DNA of 64,000 bases, taken from Fictibacillus solisalsi. Lineage in GTDB: Bacteria; Bacillota; Bacilli; Bacillales; Fictibacillaceae. The position numbers were made by a program, and so were the translations under genes. Within the stretch, counting starts at the first letter, position 1. The number at the start of each line of letters is the position of its first letter. Of this stretch, positions 1-8,563 are shown piece after piece. The notes under the pieces are model-generated. The model was not told the DNA's origin. It searched no databases and saw only the letters and a list, made by a program, of their open reading frames with translations. Where the stretch lies: assembly GCF_900103485.1 (NCBI RefSeq), contig NZ_FNHW01000001.1:1771418-1835417 (forward strand). Reading direction: 5' to 3'.

Positions 1-1256
1 CCCACATTTTTCACAAGTTGTTCTTCTTCTGTATAGACAAGACTGTAGCCCCGCTCCATAACAGCTAGCGGGCTAAGTGCGTTCAAACGCGACAGCTTCC
101 CCTGGAAACCTGTCTGGCTGCTTTTTATTTGCTGCAGCATCGAGCGTGAAAGTGACCTTCCCAGCCTTGACTGCCTTTCTTTCCATTTCTGAATCTGATC
201 CGCTGGTGAAAAATAAGAAAGCTGTTTTTGACGCTGATTGACTTTGTTCTTTTGCAGATCAATATTCCGGTGGACTTCCCGGGTCATCGCTTCCATTACC
301 CGGTCCAGTTCAATCTCTTTTTGCTTAATCAGCTGATCCGGATAGCGGAAAGCATACGATTTCTGCAGCCGCGACAGCTGCTTGCGGTATTGGGCAATCT
401 GATCACCCATCGCGCGCTTGAGCCTCGTCGTCCGCTGCCTGAGCCTGTCCTGGAGTTCATCCATATGGGGCACCGCTAATTCCGCCGCCGCAGTGGGTGT
501 TGGAGCCCGCAAATCCGCGACAAAGTCGGCGATCGTAAAGTCGGTCTCATGGCCGACCGCCGAAATAACGGGAATCACTGACCGGTGAATTGCCCGGGCT
601 ACTACTTCCTCATTAAAGGCCCACAGCTCTTCGATTGAACCTCCCCCGCGCCCCACAATAAGTACATGCGCTGAGCCGGCATTCGCTTTTTCAATCGCTG
701 CGGCGATAGAAGCAGCCGCACCTGCTCCCTGGACCAAAACGGGGTATACCGTCACCTTAGTGACGGGAAATCTCCTTTTAATGGTGGTGATAATGTCCCT
801 TACCGCAGCACCGGTCGGCGAAGTAATAACACCTATTTCCGAAGGAAAAGAAGGAATTTCTTTTTTGATGGCATCATCAAACAGACCCTCTTCTTCCAGC
901 TTCCTTTTCAGTTCTTCATAGGCAAGAAAAAGGTTCCCCACACCATCCTTCTTCATCGACCGGGCATATAGCTGATACTGTCCCTGGGGTTCATAAACTG
1001 AAATTTCCCCCTGAATCAAAACCTTCATCCCGTTTTCGGGCTGGAAAGAAAGAAAACGGTTATTGCCGGCAAACATGACCGCATTCACTCTGCTGTGTTC
1101 ATCTTTCAGCGTAAAATACAAATGACCGCGGCTATGTCGTTTCACATTGGACAGTTCCCCGCGGACCCAGACATTATTGAGATTTTGGTCTTCTTCAAAT
1201 ACCCGCTTAATGTAACGGGTAACCGAACTTATCGTTACATAACGGTCATTTTGCAC
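1..1256 (-). CDS. xseA: Exodeoxyribonuclease VII large subunit, 3' end cut off by the window
   Basis: The reading frame runs off the left edge of the window, so the C-terminus is missing. The translation begins VQNDRYVTISSVTRYIKR and contains the OB-fold region (WVRGELSNVKRHSRGHLYFTLKD) and the nuclease core with IGVITSPTGAAVRDI and VGRGGGSIEELW, which identify the ExoVII large subunit. With XseB this enzyme degrades single-stranded DNA to oligonucleotides. I chose the GTG start because AAGGAGA lies about 8 bases upstream; the nearby ATG is out of frame and meets a stop at once. It follows nusB by 12 bp and is probably cotranscribed with it. Confidence 0.96.
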   Translation of the reverse strand, partial: MQNDRYVTISSVTRYIKRVFEEDQNLNNVWVRGELSNVKRHSRGHLYFTLKDEHSRVNAVMFAGNNRFLSFQPENGMKVLIQGEISVYEPQGQYQLYARSMKKDGVGNLFLAYEELKRKLEEEGLFDDAIKKEIPSFPSEIGVITSPTGAAVRDIITTIKRRFPVTKVTVYPVLVQGAGAAASIAAAIEKANAGSAHVLIVGRGGGSIEELWAFNEEVVARAIHRSVIPVISAVGHETDFTIADFVADLRAPTPTAAAELAVPHMDELQDRLRQRTTRLKRAMGDQIAQYRKQLSRLQKSYAFRYPDQLIKQKEIELDRVMEAMTREVHRNIDLQKNKVNQRQKQLSYFSPADQIQKWKERQSRLGRSLSRSMLQQIKSSQTGFQGKLSRLNALSPLAVMERGYSLVYTEEEQLVKNV

Positions 1257-1268
1257 AGAAATGTCTCC

Positions 1269-1664
1269 TTATTTTGAAAAATGCTGTACGACTTTGACGA
1301 GCACGCCATTAACAAAACGCCCTGACTCTTCTCCACCGAAGACCTTTGCAAGTTCAATCGCTTCATTCATGGAGACATTAACCGGAATATCATCAAGAAA
1401 CTGCATTTCGTAAACAGCGAGACGCAATACTGCTTTTTCCACATTAGCCAAGCGTGAGAAACTCCAGTTCTCAAGATGGCTGGAAATCAGTTCGTCGATT
1501 TCCTTTTTGTGTTCTATTGTCCCATAGACAAGATTGTGAAGGAATTCATCCTCTCGTTCTCCTTCTTCCAGAACATGCTTAATTGCCGCTTCCGGTTCAA
1601 TATCACTCACTTCGATTTGAAATAAAGACTGAAATGCCTTTTCTCTTGCCAGTCTACGTTTCAT
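1269..1664 (-). CDS. nusB: Transcription antitermination factor NusB
   Basis: The 131-residue protein matches the usual NusB length and has the all-helical fold signature: MKRRLAREKAFQSLFQIE at the N-terminus and the C-terminal segment IPVNVSMNEAIELAKVFGGE followed by RFVNGVLVKV. NusB binds boxA RNA together with NusE (S10) and supports antitermination on rRNA operons. It sits 12 bp ahead of xseA on the same strand and is separated from the upstream accBC-yqhY operon by a terminator, so it has its own promoter at about 1705-1734. Confidence 0.97.
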   Translation of the reverse strand: MKRRLAREKAFQSLFQIEVSDIEPEAAIKHVLEEGEREDEFLHNLVYGTIEHKKEIDELISSHLENWSFSRLANVEKAVLRLAVYEMQFLDDIPVNVSMNEAIELAKVFGGEESGRFVNGVLVKVVQHFSK

Positions 1665-1704
1665 CTTTTACGTCCTTTCTGCTTCGTACATTAATATAAA
1701 TGAA

Positions 1705-1734
1705 ATCATATCACATGTAGTAAAAGGTTAACAA
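1705..1734 (-). promoter_or_regulatory. Candidate sigma-A promoter of nusB
   Basis: On the minus strand a TTGTTA -35 element and a TATGAT -10 element with an upstream TG (TGTGATATGAT) are separated by 18 bases, about 40 bases before the nusB start. It lies just beyond the terminator of the preceding operon, which makes a promoter here necessary. Confidence 0.5.
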
Positions 1735-1773
1735 CGCAGGTTCCAGATTTACTGCACAATACAACTCATTTTT

Positions 1774-1807
1774 CTCAAAAAAATAAAGGGGATATAAGAA
1801 TCCCCTT
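1774..1807 (-). terminator. Intrinsic terminator after yqhY
   Basis: An 8-bp stem (AAGGGGAT/ATCCCCTT) lies directly downstream of the yqhY stop, followed on the minus strand by TTTATTTTTTT. It ends the accB-accC-yqhY transcript. Confidence 0.85.
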
Positions 1808-1809
1808 CC

Positions 1810-2217
1810 TCAATATGCTTCAGGTGCTTCCAGCGTCTTTTCCTTGGCTGTGTCAAATTGAACGCCAACAACAAAAATGTTTATTTCACTGGCTTCAAGG
1901 GCTGTCATATTCTTCAATCCCTGCCGGATATGATCCTGAATATTCTGAGCCACTTCCGGAATGGAAACCCCATAGTTCATGATTACATAAACACTGATGG
2001 CGATTCCTTCTTCACCAAGCTCCACTTTCACGCCCTTGCTGTGGGACTTCTTGCCGAAACGTTCCGCTACACCGGTTGCAAAGTTCCCTCTCATGGATGC
2101 AACACCTTCAACATCCGAGGCTGCAATGCTTGCAATCACTTCAATCACTTCAGGTGAAATTTCCACCCTTCCAAGCTCTGAATGATGTTCTTCCATTTCA
2201 AATGTAAGCTCACTCAT
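1810..2217 (-). CDS. yqhY: Asp23/Gls24 family envelope stress response protein YqhY
   Basis: This 135-residue protein belongs to the Asp23/Gls24 family (DUF322): an acidic N-terminus, the segment VEISPEVIEVIASIAASDVEGVASMRG, and a C-terminal alpha/beta domain with VYVIMNYGVSIPEVAQNIQ. It has no membrane segment. In B. subtilis the gene also follows accB-accC, and yqhY deletion strains are known to pick up mutations in acetyl-CoA carboxylase genes, which suggests a role in tuning carboxylase activity. Here it lies 17 bp after accC and closes the operon before a terminator, the same arrangement. The biochemical function is not established. Confidence 0.92.
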   Translation of the reverse strand: MSELTFEMEEHHSELGRVEISPEVIEVIASIAASDVEGVASMRGNFATGVAERFGKKSHSKGVKVELGEEGIAISVYVIMNYGVSIPEVAQNIQDHIRQGLKNMTALEASEINIFVVGVQFDTAKEKTLEAPEAY

Positions 2218-2234
2218 TGATTACACCTCCATGC

Positions 2235-3596
2235 CTAATTGACCGACTTTGACGTCAAATCATGAATCTCTAAAAACTTTGTATTAAAGTCGCCGTTTAC
2301 AAACGTCGCGTGGTTTAGTAGACGCAAGTGGAACGGAATCGTTGTATGCACGCCTTCAATGACAAATTCATTCAACGCCCTTTTCATGCGATCGATCGCT
2401 TCTTGTCTTGTGTTTCCGTAAGTGATCACTTTCGCAATCATGGAATCGTAATAAGGAGGTATGGTATACCCCGGGTAGGCGGCAGAATCAACCCGGACAC
2501 CCAGACCGCCGGGAGGAAGATACATTTCGATTTTACCTGCAGATGGCATAAAGTTTTTATCCGGATTTTCCGCATTAATACGGCACTCAATCGACCATCC
2601 CTGAAACTCGATATCTTCCTGTGTAACACTTAAGTGTTCACCGGAAGCGACACGAATTTGCTGTTTGATGAGATCAATTCCTGTTACCATTTCTGTAACA
2701 GGATGTTCCACCTGGATCCTTGTATTCATTTCCATGAAATAAAAATCACCAGTATTATGATCAAAAATAAATTCTACGGTACCCGCACCTGAATAGTTAA
2801 CAGCCTCTGCAGCTTTAACAGCGGCCGACCCCATCTCTTGGCGTTTTTCAGGAGAAATGGCCGGTGATGGTGTTTCCTCAAGAAGCTTTTGCAGTCTTCT
2901 CTGGATGCTGCAATCCCGTTCTCCAAGGTGGATCACGTTCCCATAGTTATCTGCCAGCACCTGGATCTCAACATGGCGGAAATCCTCGATGTATTTTTCA
3001 ATATAAACTCCCGGATTTCCAAATGCGGTAGCCGCTTCCTGCTGGGTGATATTGATTCCCTTCACGAGTTCGGCTTCTGTTCTCGCAATACGGATTCCTT
3101 TCCCGCCTCCGCCTGCGGTTGCTTTTATAATTACAGGATACCCAATTTCTTCCGCAAGTTCAATGGCTTCATCATTTCCGGAGATGATACCTTCAGAACC
3201 CGGTACAATCGGCACACCTGCTTCTTTCATCGTCGCACGGGCAACATCTTTTATACCCATCTTATTAATGGCATCAGCGCTCGGTCCCACAAACTTCACA
3301 TTGCACTCAGCGCATATTTCCGCGAAATCGGCGTTCTCTGCCAAAAATCCGTAGCCCGGATGAATCGCATCGCTTCCTGTCAGCATTGCTGCGCTCATTA
3401 TGTTGGTAAAGTTCAGATAGCTGTCCTTGGATGACTTTGGACCAATGCAATACGCTTCATCGGCCAGGCGGACGTGAAGGGCATCTTTGTCCGCTTCCGA
3501 ATAGACAGCAACCGTTTCGATATTCAATTCCTTACATGCTCTGATGATCCGGACAGCAATTTCTCCCCGGTTGGCAATTAGCAGCTTTTTAATCAT
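2235..3596 (-). CDS. accC: Biotin carboxylase subunit of acetyl-CoA carboxylase
   Basis: AccC carboxylates biotin on AccB using ATP and bicarbonate, the first half-reaction of malonyl-CoA formation for fatty acid synthesis. The N-terminus [17 protein letters not shown], the glycine-rich ATP-grasp loop GGGGKGIR, and the active-site segment [15 protein letters not shown] are all intact. The 453-residue length is normal. The frame is open to a GTG nine bases further upstream, but that GTG is part of the Shine-Dalgarno sequence AGAGGTG, so the ATG giving MIKKLL is the start. It lies 11 bp after accB and ahead of yqhY. Confidence 0.97.
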   Translation of the reverse strand: MIKKLLIANRGEIAVRIIRACKELNIETVAVYSEADKDALHVRLADEAYCIGPKSSKDSYLNFTNIMSAAMLTGSDAIHPGYGFLAENADFAEICAECNVKFVGPSADAINKMGIKDVARATMKEAGVPIVPGSEGIISGNDEAIELAEEIGYPVIIKATAGGGGKGIRIARTEAELVKGINITQQEAATAFGNPGVYIEKYIEDFRHVEIQVLADNYGNVIHLGERDCSIQRRLQKLLEETPSPAISPEKRQEMGSAAVKAAEAVNYSGAGTVEFIFDHNTGDFYFMEMNTRIQVEHPVTEMVTGIDLIKQQIRVASGEHLSVTQEDIEFQGWSIECRINAENPDKNFMPSAGKIEMYLPPGGLGVRVDSAAYPGYTIPPYYDSMIAKVITYGNTRQEAIDRMKRALNEFVIEGVHTTIPFHLRLLNHATFVNGDFNTKFLEIHDLTSKSVN

Positions 3597-3607
3597 AGGA
3601 GACACCT

Positions 3608-4108
3608 CTATTCCGCTTTAACTAAAAAGAGGGGCTGTCCATATTCAACGAGCTGCCCGTTTTCAACAAGGATTTCAACGATTTCCCCGTTTACTTCTGC
3701 TTCAATTTCATTAAACAGCTTCATCGCTTCAATGATGCAAACGATGGAGTCTTTGCTGACCTTATCTCCTGTTTTCACATAGACAGGGCTTTCCGGTGAA
3801 GGTGATGCATAAAAGGTACCTACCATTGGAGATTCGACTTTATGTAAATTTGCATCTTCCTGTTTCTTTTCCGTAGCTGGAGCCCCAGGCGCTTCTTGCG
3901 CGGCTGGCTGTGCCGGTACGGATGGCGCCGTTTGTACTGGAGGCGCAAAAGGAACTGCGGCAGGAGCTTGCGGTTCTGCAGCCTGCTGTATTTTCACTTC
4001 ATTTTTCTTCAGGACAATTTTTTCTCCGTCATTTTCAAATTGAAATTCATCAATGCTGGATTTGTCAATTAGTTTAATTAATTCTCGGATTTCTTGTATC
4101 TTCAACAC
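3608..4108 (-). CDS. accB: Biotin carboxyl carrier protein of acetyl-CoA carboxylase
   Basis: AccB carries the biotin that shuttles carboxyl groups between AccC and the carboxyltransferase. The 166-residue protein has the expected three parts: an N-terminal segment, a flexible Ala/Pro linker at about residues 43-80, and a C-terminal biotinyl domain with the biotinylation motif EAMKLF, where Lys130 is the modified residue. The start is GTG with AAAGGAG about 10 bases upstream. It is the first gene of accB-accC-yqhY, and the 265-bp leader carries candidate control sites described separately. Confidence 0.97.
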   Translation of the reverse strand: MLKIQEIRELIKLIDKSSIDEFQFENDGEKIVLKKNEVKIQQAAEPQAPAAVPFAPPVQTAPSVPAQPAAQEAPGAPATEKKQEDANLHKVESPMVGTFYASPSPESPVYVKTGDKVSKDSIVCIIEAMKLFNEIEAEVNGEIVEILVENGQLVEYGQPLFLVKAE

Positions 4109-4157
4109 GCTACTTCCACTCCTTTGTTCATCTATAAACGGTGTTGTTAGCTTTGAT

Positions 4158-4196
4158 TTAGTACCTTCTTTTGTTACCTGGTACTAGCAAAGCATA
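4158..4196 (-). promoter_or_regulatory. accB promoter region with inverted repeat (possible FapR-type operator)
   Basis: On the minus strand a weak extended -10 (TGATATGCT, hexamer at 4191-4196) is followed at the expected start of transcription by an inverted repeat of TAGTACC and GGTACTA half-sites (4159-4165 and 4180-4186). The segment CTAGTACCAGGTAACAA matches about 13 of 17 positions of the FapR operator consensus as I remember it. FapR senses malonyl-CoA, so control here would make metabolic sense, but the half-sites are spaced more widely than a canonical site. This is a tentative call. Confidence 0.35.
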
Positions 4197-4265
4197 TCAT
4201 AATCGAGGATCAAATAATAGTTTTAATCGCTCTACAAGTACATACTACACGAAATCAAGCTGTTT

Positions 4266-4279
4266 TGTAAGCGTTTGCT
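4266..4279. promoter_or_regulatory. Candidate CcpA (cre) site upstream of accB
   Basis: The 14 bases TGTAAGCGTTTGCT match every position of the cre consensus TGWAARCGYTWNCW. The site lies about 70 bp upstream of the putative accB -10 region, a place used by CcpA-activated promoters. Function is inferred only from the match. Confidence 0.45.
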
Positions 4280-4340
4280 CCTTGTTTTCTCTATTAACAG
4301 CTTGACCAACGTTGCCCCTTAACATACCCTGTATTAGAAT

Positions 4341-4373
4341 GAAAAAAGAAAAGCCGGGGATCATTTCCCCGGC
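4341..4373 (-). terminator. Intrinsic terminator of the spoIIIA operon
   Basis: An 8-bp GC-rich stem (GCCGGGGA/TCCCCGGC) begins right after the spoIIIAH stop codon and is followed on the minus strand by TTTTCTTTTTTC. Confidence 0.92.
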
Positions 4374-4916
4374 TCATTTTGATTTATTTTGAAACTCTAC
4401 CGCTACCTGTTTGTTGCCCAGCTGTTCTTCTGCCTTCTTCATAATGGCTACTGCTTCTTTGGAAGATTTCTTGCCCTTGACTATGATTCTTACTTCATTA
4501 TCCATCGTATTGACCAATGCATCGTCATATCCCATCGTCTTGATCAGCGTCTCCAGGGTGGATTCCTTCATTGTAAGAGACTGAAGCTCGGAAATCTTGG
4601 CAAGCGCTTCTGCCTGAACTTCTGCGGAGGCATTCGGTGAGGCAATGGCTGCCGTATACTGGCTGCTCAACTCATCACGGCTTTCATCCCTTTTCATGCG
4701 CAGCGCTGTAAACAAGTCATCATTGGCAGCCGAGGTGACCGCCGCATCGGAGTTTTTCTTCGATTTTGCTCCCTGCTCCTGCTTGGCCGTATTTTTCCCT
4801 TTTTCAAGGTAAGCCAGATCATCTCCTGATCCTGGGGCCGTAATATAATAGACGGACAATACAATGATCAAACTGAGCATGGTCAGCAGCCAGACGGTTT
4901 GTTTTTTTAATAGCAT
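4374..4916 (-). CDS. spoIIIAH: Stage III sporulation protein AH
   Basis: SpoIIIAH is the mother-cell ring component that binds forespore SpoIIQ across the engulfment membranes. The 180-residue protein starts MLLKKQTVWLLTMLSLIIVLS, a single membrane segment at about residues 8-26, followed by a charged linker rich in Lys/Gln/Ala and a C-terminal ring-building domain of the YscJ/FliF type (about residues 95-178). It is the last of eight spoIIIA genes, 3 bp after spoIIIAG and just before the operon terminator. Confidence 0.95.
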   Translation of the reverse strand: MLLKKQTVWLLTMLSLIIVLSVYYITAPGSGDDLAYLEKGKNTAKQEQGAKSKKNSDAAVTSAANDDLFTALRMKRDESRDELSSQYTAAIASPNASAEVQAEALAKISELQSLTMKESTLETLIKTMGYDDALVNTMDNEVRIIVKGKKSSKEAVAIMKKAEEQLGNKQVAVEFQNKSK

Positions 4917-4919
4917 TCC

Positions 4920-5579
4920 TTATTCCCCCTCAAATTTTTTCGGTATGACCGAGACTTTGTCGCTTCCAATATCAAATACTTTGGTTACGGCATCAATGAT
5001 CATTTCCTTTACGCGCAAATTTTCAGCGCCTTCAGCCGCAACGATAACTCCGCGAACCTTTGGTTTCTCTGTTGTAATCACAATGGGTTTTTCTTCATCC
5101 CCACTTTTTATGGTCACTACTTCTTCGTCGGTTTTATAATCGTTGATTGTGCGTTCTCCCCCATTTTTATCGGTTTCCTTTGTTGTCTGGTTCTGCCTCC
5201 TCTCATTCTTTTGAATTTCTTTGATTTCTGTTGTGTCAAGGGTCACCATGACCCTCACTTTTTGCACACCGGATATCTGTTCAAGAATGTCTTTCAGCTG
5301 TGTGGCATAGGTGTCTTCATAGTCCCTGAACTTTTTGGCCGAAGAAGTTCCCGATGATTTAAAGACTGTCTTTGATTCATCCGGTTTTGTTACGGACATG
5401 GCAGGAAGGTTGGCCTGATCCCCGGAGGATGGAGTAAAAAGCTTGCTGGCAATCATAATGGCGAATCCCAGGAGCAGCAGAATCCATATATAAGGAGAAG
5501 GCCCTTTATTGCTTTTTACTCCCGGGAGCACGTCCATCAATTTCTGAAGCCATCCTTTACTGCTGCCTCTTTTCTCCAT
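4920..5579 (-). CDS. spoIIIAG: Stage III sporulation protein AG
   Basis: SpoIIIAG forms a large oligomeric ring in the space between the mother cell and forespore membranes. The sequence shows a short cytoplasmic N-terminus, one membrane segment (IWILLLLGFAIMIAS, about residues 32-46), a hydrophilic region and the conserved ring domain including YATQLKDILEQISGVQKVRVMVTL. Length 219 matches the family. The start overlaps the end of spoIIIAF by 23 bp, which indicates translational coupling. Confidence 0.95.
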   Translation of the reverse strand: MEKRGSSKGWLQKLMDVLPGVKSNKGPSPYIWILLLLGFAIMIASKLFTPSSGDQANLPAMSVTKPDESKTVFKSSGTSSAKKFRDYEDTYATQLKDILEQISGVQKVRVMVTLDTTEIKEIQKNERRQNQTTKETDKNGGERTINDYKTDEEVVTIKSGDEEKPIVITTEKPKVRGVIVAAEGAENLRVKEMIIDAVTKVFDIGSDKVSVIPKKFEGE

Positions 5580-6201
5580 GCTCTTCTCCTCCTTCCGTAA
5601 AGATCTCTACATTTTTTTCTTTCATCTGCCATTTTTTCGCCAGGAACGCTTGCACAGGCTTGGACTGAAATGGAGCCCGTTTTTCCTGGACTGGCTGTTC
5701 CGAATTAATTTCCACATTCTTTACGGCAGGAACAGTGATCTGTTTCTCATTTTCTGCTGCTGCCAGGGTAACCTGAACCGACTGGATGTCATCAGGATTG
5801 GATGTGCTTTCGGCAGTCTGTTTCGGGACCAGAACAAGATCTGAAATGGTTACTTCATAACGGGTCTTCAACTCCTCTTTCACCAGGTTCTCCATGTGGA
5901 CACGCGTTTGTTCTAAAATATATGCAGACTGAGAGTCTTGTATTTCTTTTTTCTTTGTATCTATCGAATTTTTTATCTCGCTCTCTTTCACTCTTGAATC
6001 AATGCCAATCTTCTCGAACACCTTGTCGACGTTGGAGCCTGCGGCTTTCAGGAGAGGGTTCAGGATGGCAAGAATAAGAAGAAGGCCGACTACCATTTTG
6101 ATATATTTTTGAAAGCCGTTATTCGGCAAAAGCAGATCGACGATGACAGAAAGCAGAATAATCAGCACGATATTCGAGATCCAGTCGGTCAAAAATTCCA
6201 T
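5557..6201 (-). CDS. spoIIIAF: Stage III sporulation protein AF
   Basis: The protein starts MEFLTDWISNIVLIILLSVIVDLLLP and has two membrane helices in its first 52 residues, followed by a soluble C-terminal domain that in known structures resembles a ring-building fold. At 214 residues it is near the usual length. It is a channel component of the SpoIIIA-SpoIIQ complex. It starts 12 bp after spoIIIAE and overlaps spoIIIAG. Confidence 0.94.
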   Translation of the reverse strand: MEFLTDWISNIVLIILLSVIVDLLLPNNGFQKYIKMVVGLLLILAILNPLLKAAGSNVDKVFEKIGIDSRVKESEIKNSIDTKKKEIQDSQSAYILEQTRVHMENLVKEELKTRYEVTISDLVLVPKQTAESTSNPDDIQSVQVTLAAAENEKQITVPAVKNVEINSEQPVQEKRAPFQSKPVQAFLAKKWQMKEKNVEIFTEGGEEHGEKRQQ

Positions 6202-6213
6202 ACCCGCCTCCTG

Positions 6214-7419
6214 CTATCGAATCATTAATGATAGATTGCCGGCAGCAACGATAACAGTGACAGCGATAAAGAACATGATGGATACCGTCGCAAGTGCCGC
6301 AAAGATATAAAATACGCTCTTGCCGATAATGCCAAGACATTCAATGATCGGCCCGCCCCCCAGCGGCTGAAGAACGGCGGCAGCAAAGCTATAAATCAAA
6401 CCGATGGCCAGTACTTTGACCGCCGGAAATACAGCCAGTAGAAAAAGAATTGCCACTCCGGTGATGCCGACCGTATTCTTGAGTAAAACAGAGGCGCTCA
6501 TTACCGTATCGGTCGCATCGGTAAACATCCGTCCCACCACCGGAATAAAGTTGCCCGTGATAAACTTTGCGGTTTTCACTGTGATTCCGTCTGCCACTGC
6601 TGTCGTTGCCCCTTGAACAGAGATGACACTGAGAAATACGGTGAAAAACACAGCCAGCGCCCCCATGCCGATGGACCGGAGCAGCTTGGCCAGCTGGGTG
6701 ACTTTATGGTGTTCGGACAACGTGCTGACAATGCTCAAGAGTGCCGAAAGAAACAACAGTGGAAGTATAAAGCTATTGATCAGGACGGAGCTTGAATTCA
6801 CGAGAAACACAATAATGGGATGAAAAAAGGCAACGGATGTAATACTTCCCACCGTTGCCATGAGCGCCAGCAGGAGAGGCACTAGCGCGATCATAAAGTT
6901 CATCATGGTTTCGATGGCTTCCTTGGAATACTGCATGGCGACATGAAAGCTGTTCAGGGCCAGGATGATCAGAACCATATAAATAATTGCGTAAGCAACC
7001 TTGCTGACACTGTGATGCTCAAAGGCATTTTGTATCGTCTGCAACAGCATGCTGAACACTGTGAGCAGAATAAGCGTGCCGAGCAGCTTTCCCTGAACAA
7101 GAATTTCATAGAATAAGTATTTTATAATGCCAATGGCCCACGCCTTAATGCTAAACTCTTTTTCGCCCTTCACAAATTCAAGCAGGGAGCCTTTTTGTGT
7201 CTCCGGCAGGAACCCGCCATATTCGTTCATAATGGTTGTCCAATACTCTTTAATATCATCTATACCAAGCTTGGACAGCTGTTCGTTCATAATGTTCTCT
7301 GTGATTGAGGCTGCCTGGACGGTTTCCCCGCCGCAGTTCCACAGGTACAACCCCAAAAACAGGCAAAGCAGTACAGCCACCTTTTTAGGTTTTGTCTTTA
7401 ACCATGCCGTCTTCCTCAC
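6214..7419 (-). CDS. spoIIIAE: Stage III sporulation protein AE
   Basis: SpoIIIAE is the large polytopic membrane protein of the feeding-tube complex. It has an N-terminal signal-like segment (KKVAVLLCLFLGLYLW) ending near VQAA, a soluble stretch, and then about seven hydrophobic helices through to the C-terminus, including the conserved run VGRMFTDATDTVMSASVLLKN. Length 401 is typical. It begins 3 bp after spoIIIAD. Confidence 0.95.
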   Translation of the reverse strand: MRKTAWLKTKPKKVAVLLCLFLGLYLWNCGGETVQAASITENIMNEQLSKLGIDDIKEYWTTIMNEYGGFLPETQKGSLLEFVKGEKEFSIKAWAIGIIKYLFYEILVQGKLLGTLILLTVFSMLLQTIQNAFEHHSVSKVAYAIIYMVLIILALNSFHVAMQYSKEAIETMMNFMIALVPLLLALMATVGSITSVAFFHPIIVFLVNSSSVLINSFILPLLFLSALLSIVSTLSEHHKVTQLAKLLRSIGMGALAVFFTVFLSVISVQGATTAVADGITVKTAKFITGNFIPVVGRMFTDATDTVMSASVLLKNTVGITGVAILFLLAVFPAVKVLAIGLIYSFAAAVLQPLGGGPIIECLGIIGKSVFYIFAALATVSIMFFIAVTVIVAAGNLSLMIR

Positions 7420-7422
7420 CTC

Positions 7423-7812
7423 CTATCCGGGGATCAGGTTAATAACCGTTTCAATGATGATGGATAAAATAGGTAACGCCATTACCAGAATCAAAATTTT
7501 CCCCGCCAGTTCTATTTTTGCTGCTATAGCCCCCTGGCCTGCATCCTTTGTAATCTGTGCGCCAAATTCTGCGATGTACGCAATTCCGATAATTTTCATG
7601 ATGGTTTCTACATACATCAAATTGATATGAGCTTCCTCCGCAAGGTGCTGAAGCATTCGTAGTACGAGGGCGATCTGATCGATTAAAAAAAGAAAAATAG
7701 AAATTCCGATAACGAGTGTCAGCAAAAAGGCAAAGGACGTTTTTTGTTCTTTTAGAATGAGGGCAAGAAACGTACCAATCAGGCCTAATCCGACAATTTG
7801 AAGAATTTCAAT
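7423..7812 (-). CDS. spoIIIAD: Stage III sporulation protein AD, probably started at an ATT codon
   Basis: This small membrane protein shows the conserved core QIVGLGLIGTFLALILKEQK and YVETIMKIIGIAYIAEFGAQITKDAGQGAIA. The open frame extends upstream without a family match. No ATG or GTG lies near the expected N-terminus: the strong Shine-Dalgarno AAGGGGGT is followed 8 bases later by ATT GAA ATT CTT, which lines up with the family N-terminus. ATT is therefore the best start (129 residues). The alternative is a TTG at 7830 that overlaps the spoIIIAC stop as TTGA and would add six residues. The gene end is certain. Confidence 0.88.
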   Translation of the reverse strand: MEILQIVGLGLIGTFLALILKEQKTSFAFLLTLVIGISIFLFLIDQIALVLRMLQHLAEEAHINLMYVETIMKIIGIAYIAEFGAQITKDAGQGAIAAKIELAGKILILVMALPILSIIIETVINLIPG

Positions 7813-7826
7813 GTTGGATACCCCCT

Positions 7827-8033
7827 TCAATTTTGAAAAAGAAAAACGCCTTTCACTTTTTGGAATAAATCGTTCAAGAGTGAAATGACAATAAAAAGTG
7901 CGACGATAAAACCCAGCAGCGTAACCCAATTCGCATAATCTTCTTTACCCACCATTTTTAAAACACTGTGAAGCATCGCGACCACTATGCCAAGACCGGC
8001 GATTTGAAAGACGACATTCACGTCAAAACCCAT
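7827..8033 (-). CDS. spoIIIAC: Stage III sporulation protein AC
   Basis: The 68-residue protein MGFDVNVVFQIAGLGIVVAML has two membrane helices and closely follows the family pattern. The frame is open 15 bases further upstream, but GGGAGG lies 7 bases before the internal ATG, so MGFDV is the start. It is part of the mother-cell membrane platform of the SpoIIIA complex and sits between spoIIIAB and spoIIIAD. Confidence 0.94.
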   Translation of the reverse strand: MGFDVNVVFQIAGLGIVVAMLHSVLKMVGKEDYANWVTLLGFIVALFIVISLLNDLFQKVKGVFLFQN

Positions 8034-8050
8034 CTGTTTTCCTCCCATGC

Positions 8051-8563
8051 CTACACCAGTAGAATTATGAGCAGCAGCCCCAACAGGATACCCAGGCTTT
8101 TATACATCTTTTCGTGTTTTAGCTGAGCTTCATTCGCTTCAGCAAGTTCCCGCTCCAAGTGAGCCAGCGCGAGGCGGATCTGTTTTTGCTGGTTTTCCCG
8201 GTCATGCCGTCCCAGCGTTGCTCCAAACTGTCTGAGGATCTCAATCTCTTCTTTCTTAAAAGATGAAGATGCTGATAAGTGGGACAAACCGTTTTCCCAC
8301 GCTTCCTGTACAGATGATACGGATGCTTCAAGCGATTGGCCCGCATAAAGGAAAAATTCAGCCACCGGCCCGCTAAGCTGCCTACTAAGATGCAGAAACG
8401 CTTCATCCAAAGGAATAAGCCCATACATAATCTCAGCCTCGAGCGATTGCAGGCCGACTTTCAGCTGCCTGAGCTGCTTTGGCCGGTCACGCACCTTTTT
8501 GGCCAGTTCGAAGCCAATCCATGTGGTTGAAATAAAAATACAGACAGCACCAAGCCAGCTCAT
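8051..8563 (-). CDS. spoIIIAB: Stage III sporulation protein AB
   Basis: SpoIIIAB is a GspF-like membrane protein of the complex. It has an N-terminal membrane helix (MSWLGAVCIFISTTWIGFEL), a long helical cytoplasmic region (KEEIEILRQFGATLGRHDRENQ) and a C-terminal helix (LGILLGLLLIILLV). The ATG start overlaps the spoIIIAA stop as ATGA and is served by AAGGAG 9 bases upstream; a TTG two codons earlier is too close to that ribosome site. Length is 170 residues. Confidence 0.95.
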   Translation of the reverse strand: MSWLGAVCIFISTTWIGFELAKKVRDRPKQLRQLKVGLQSLEAEIMYGLIPLDEAFLHLSRQLSGPVAEFFLYAGQSLEASVSSVQEAWENGLSHLSASSSFKKEEIEILRQFGATLGRHDRENQQKQIRLALAHLERELAEANEAQLKHEKMYKSLGILLGLLLIILLV

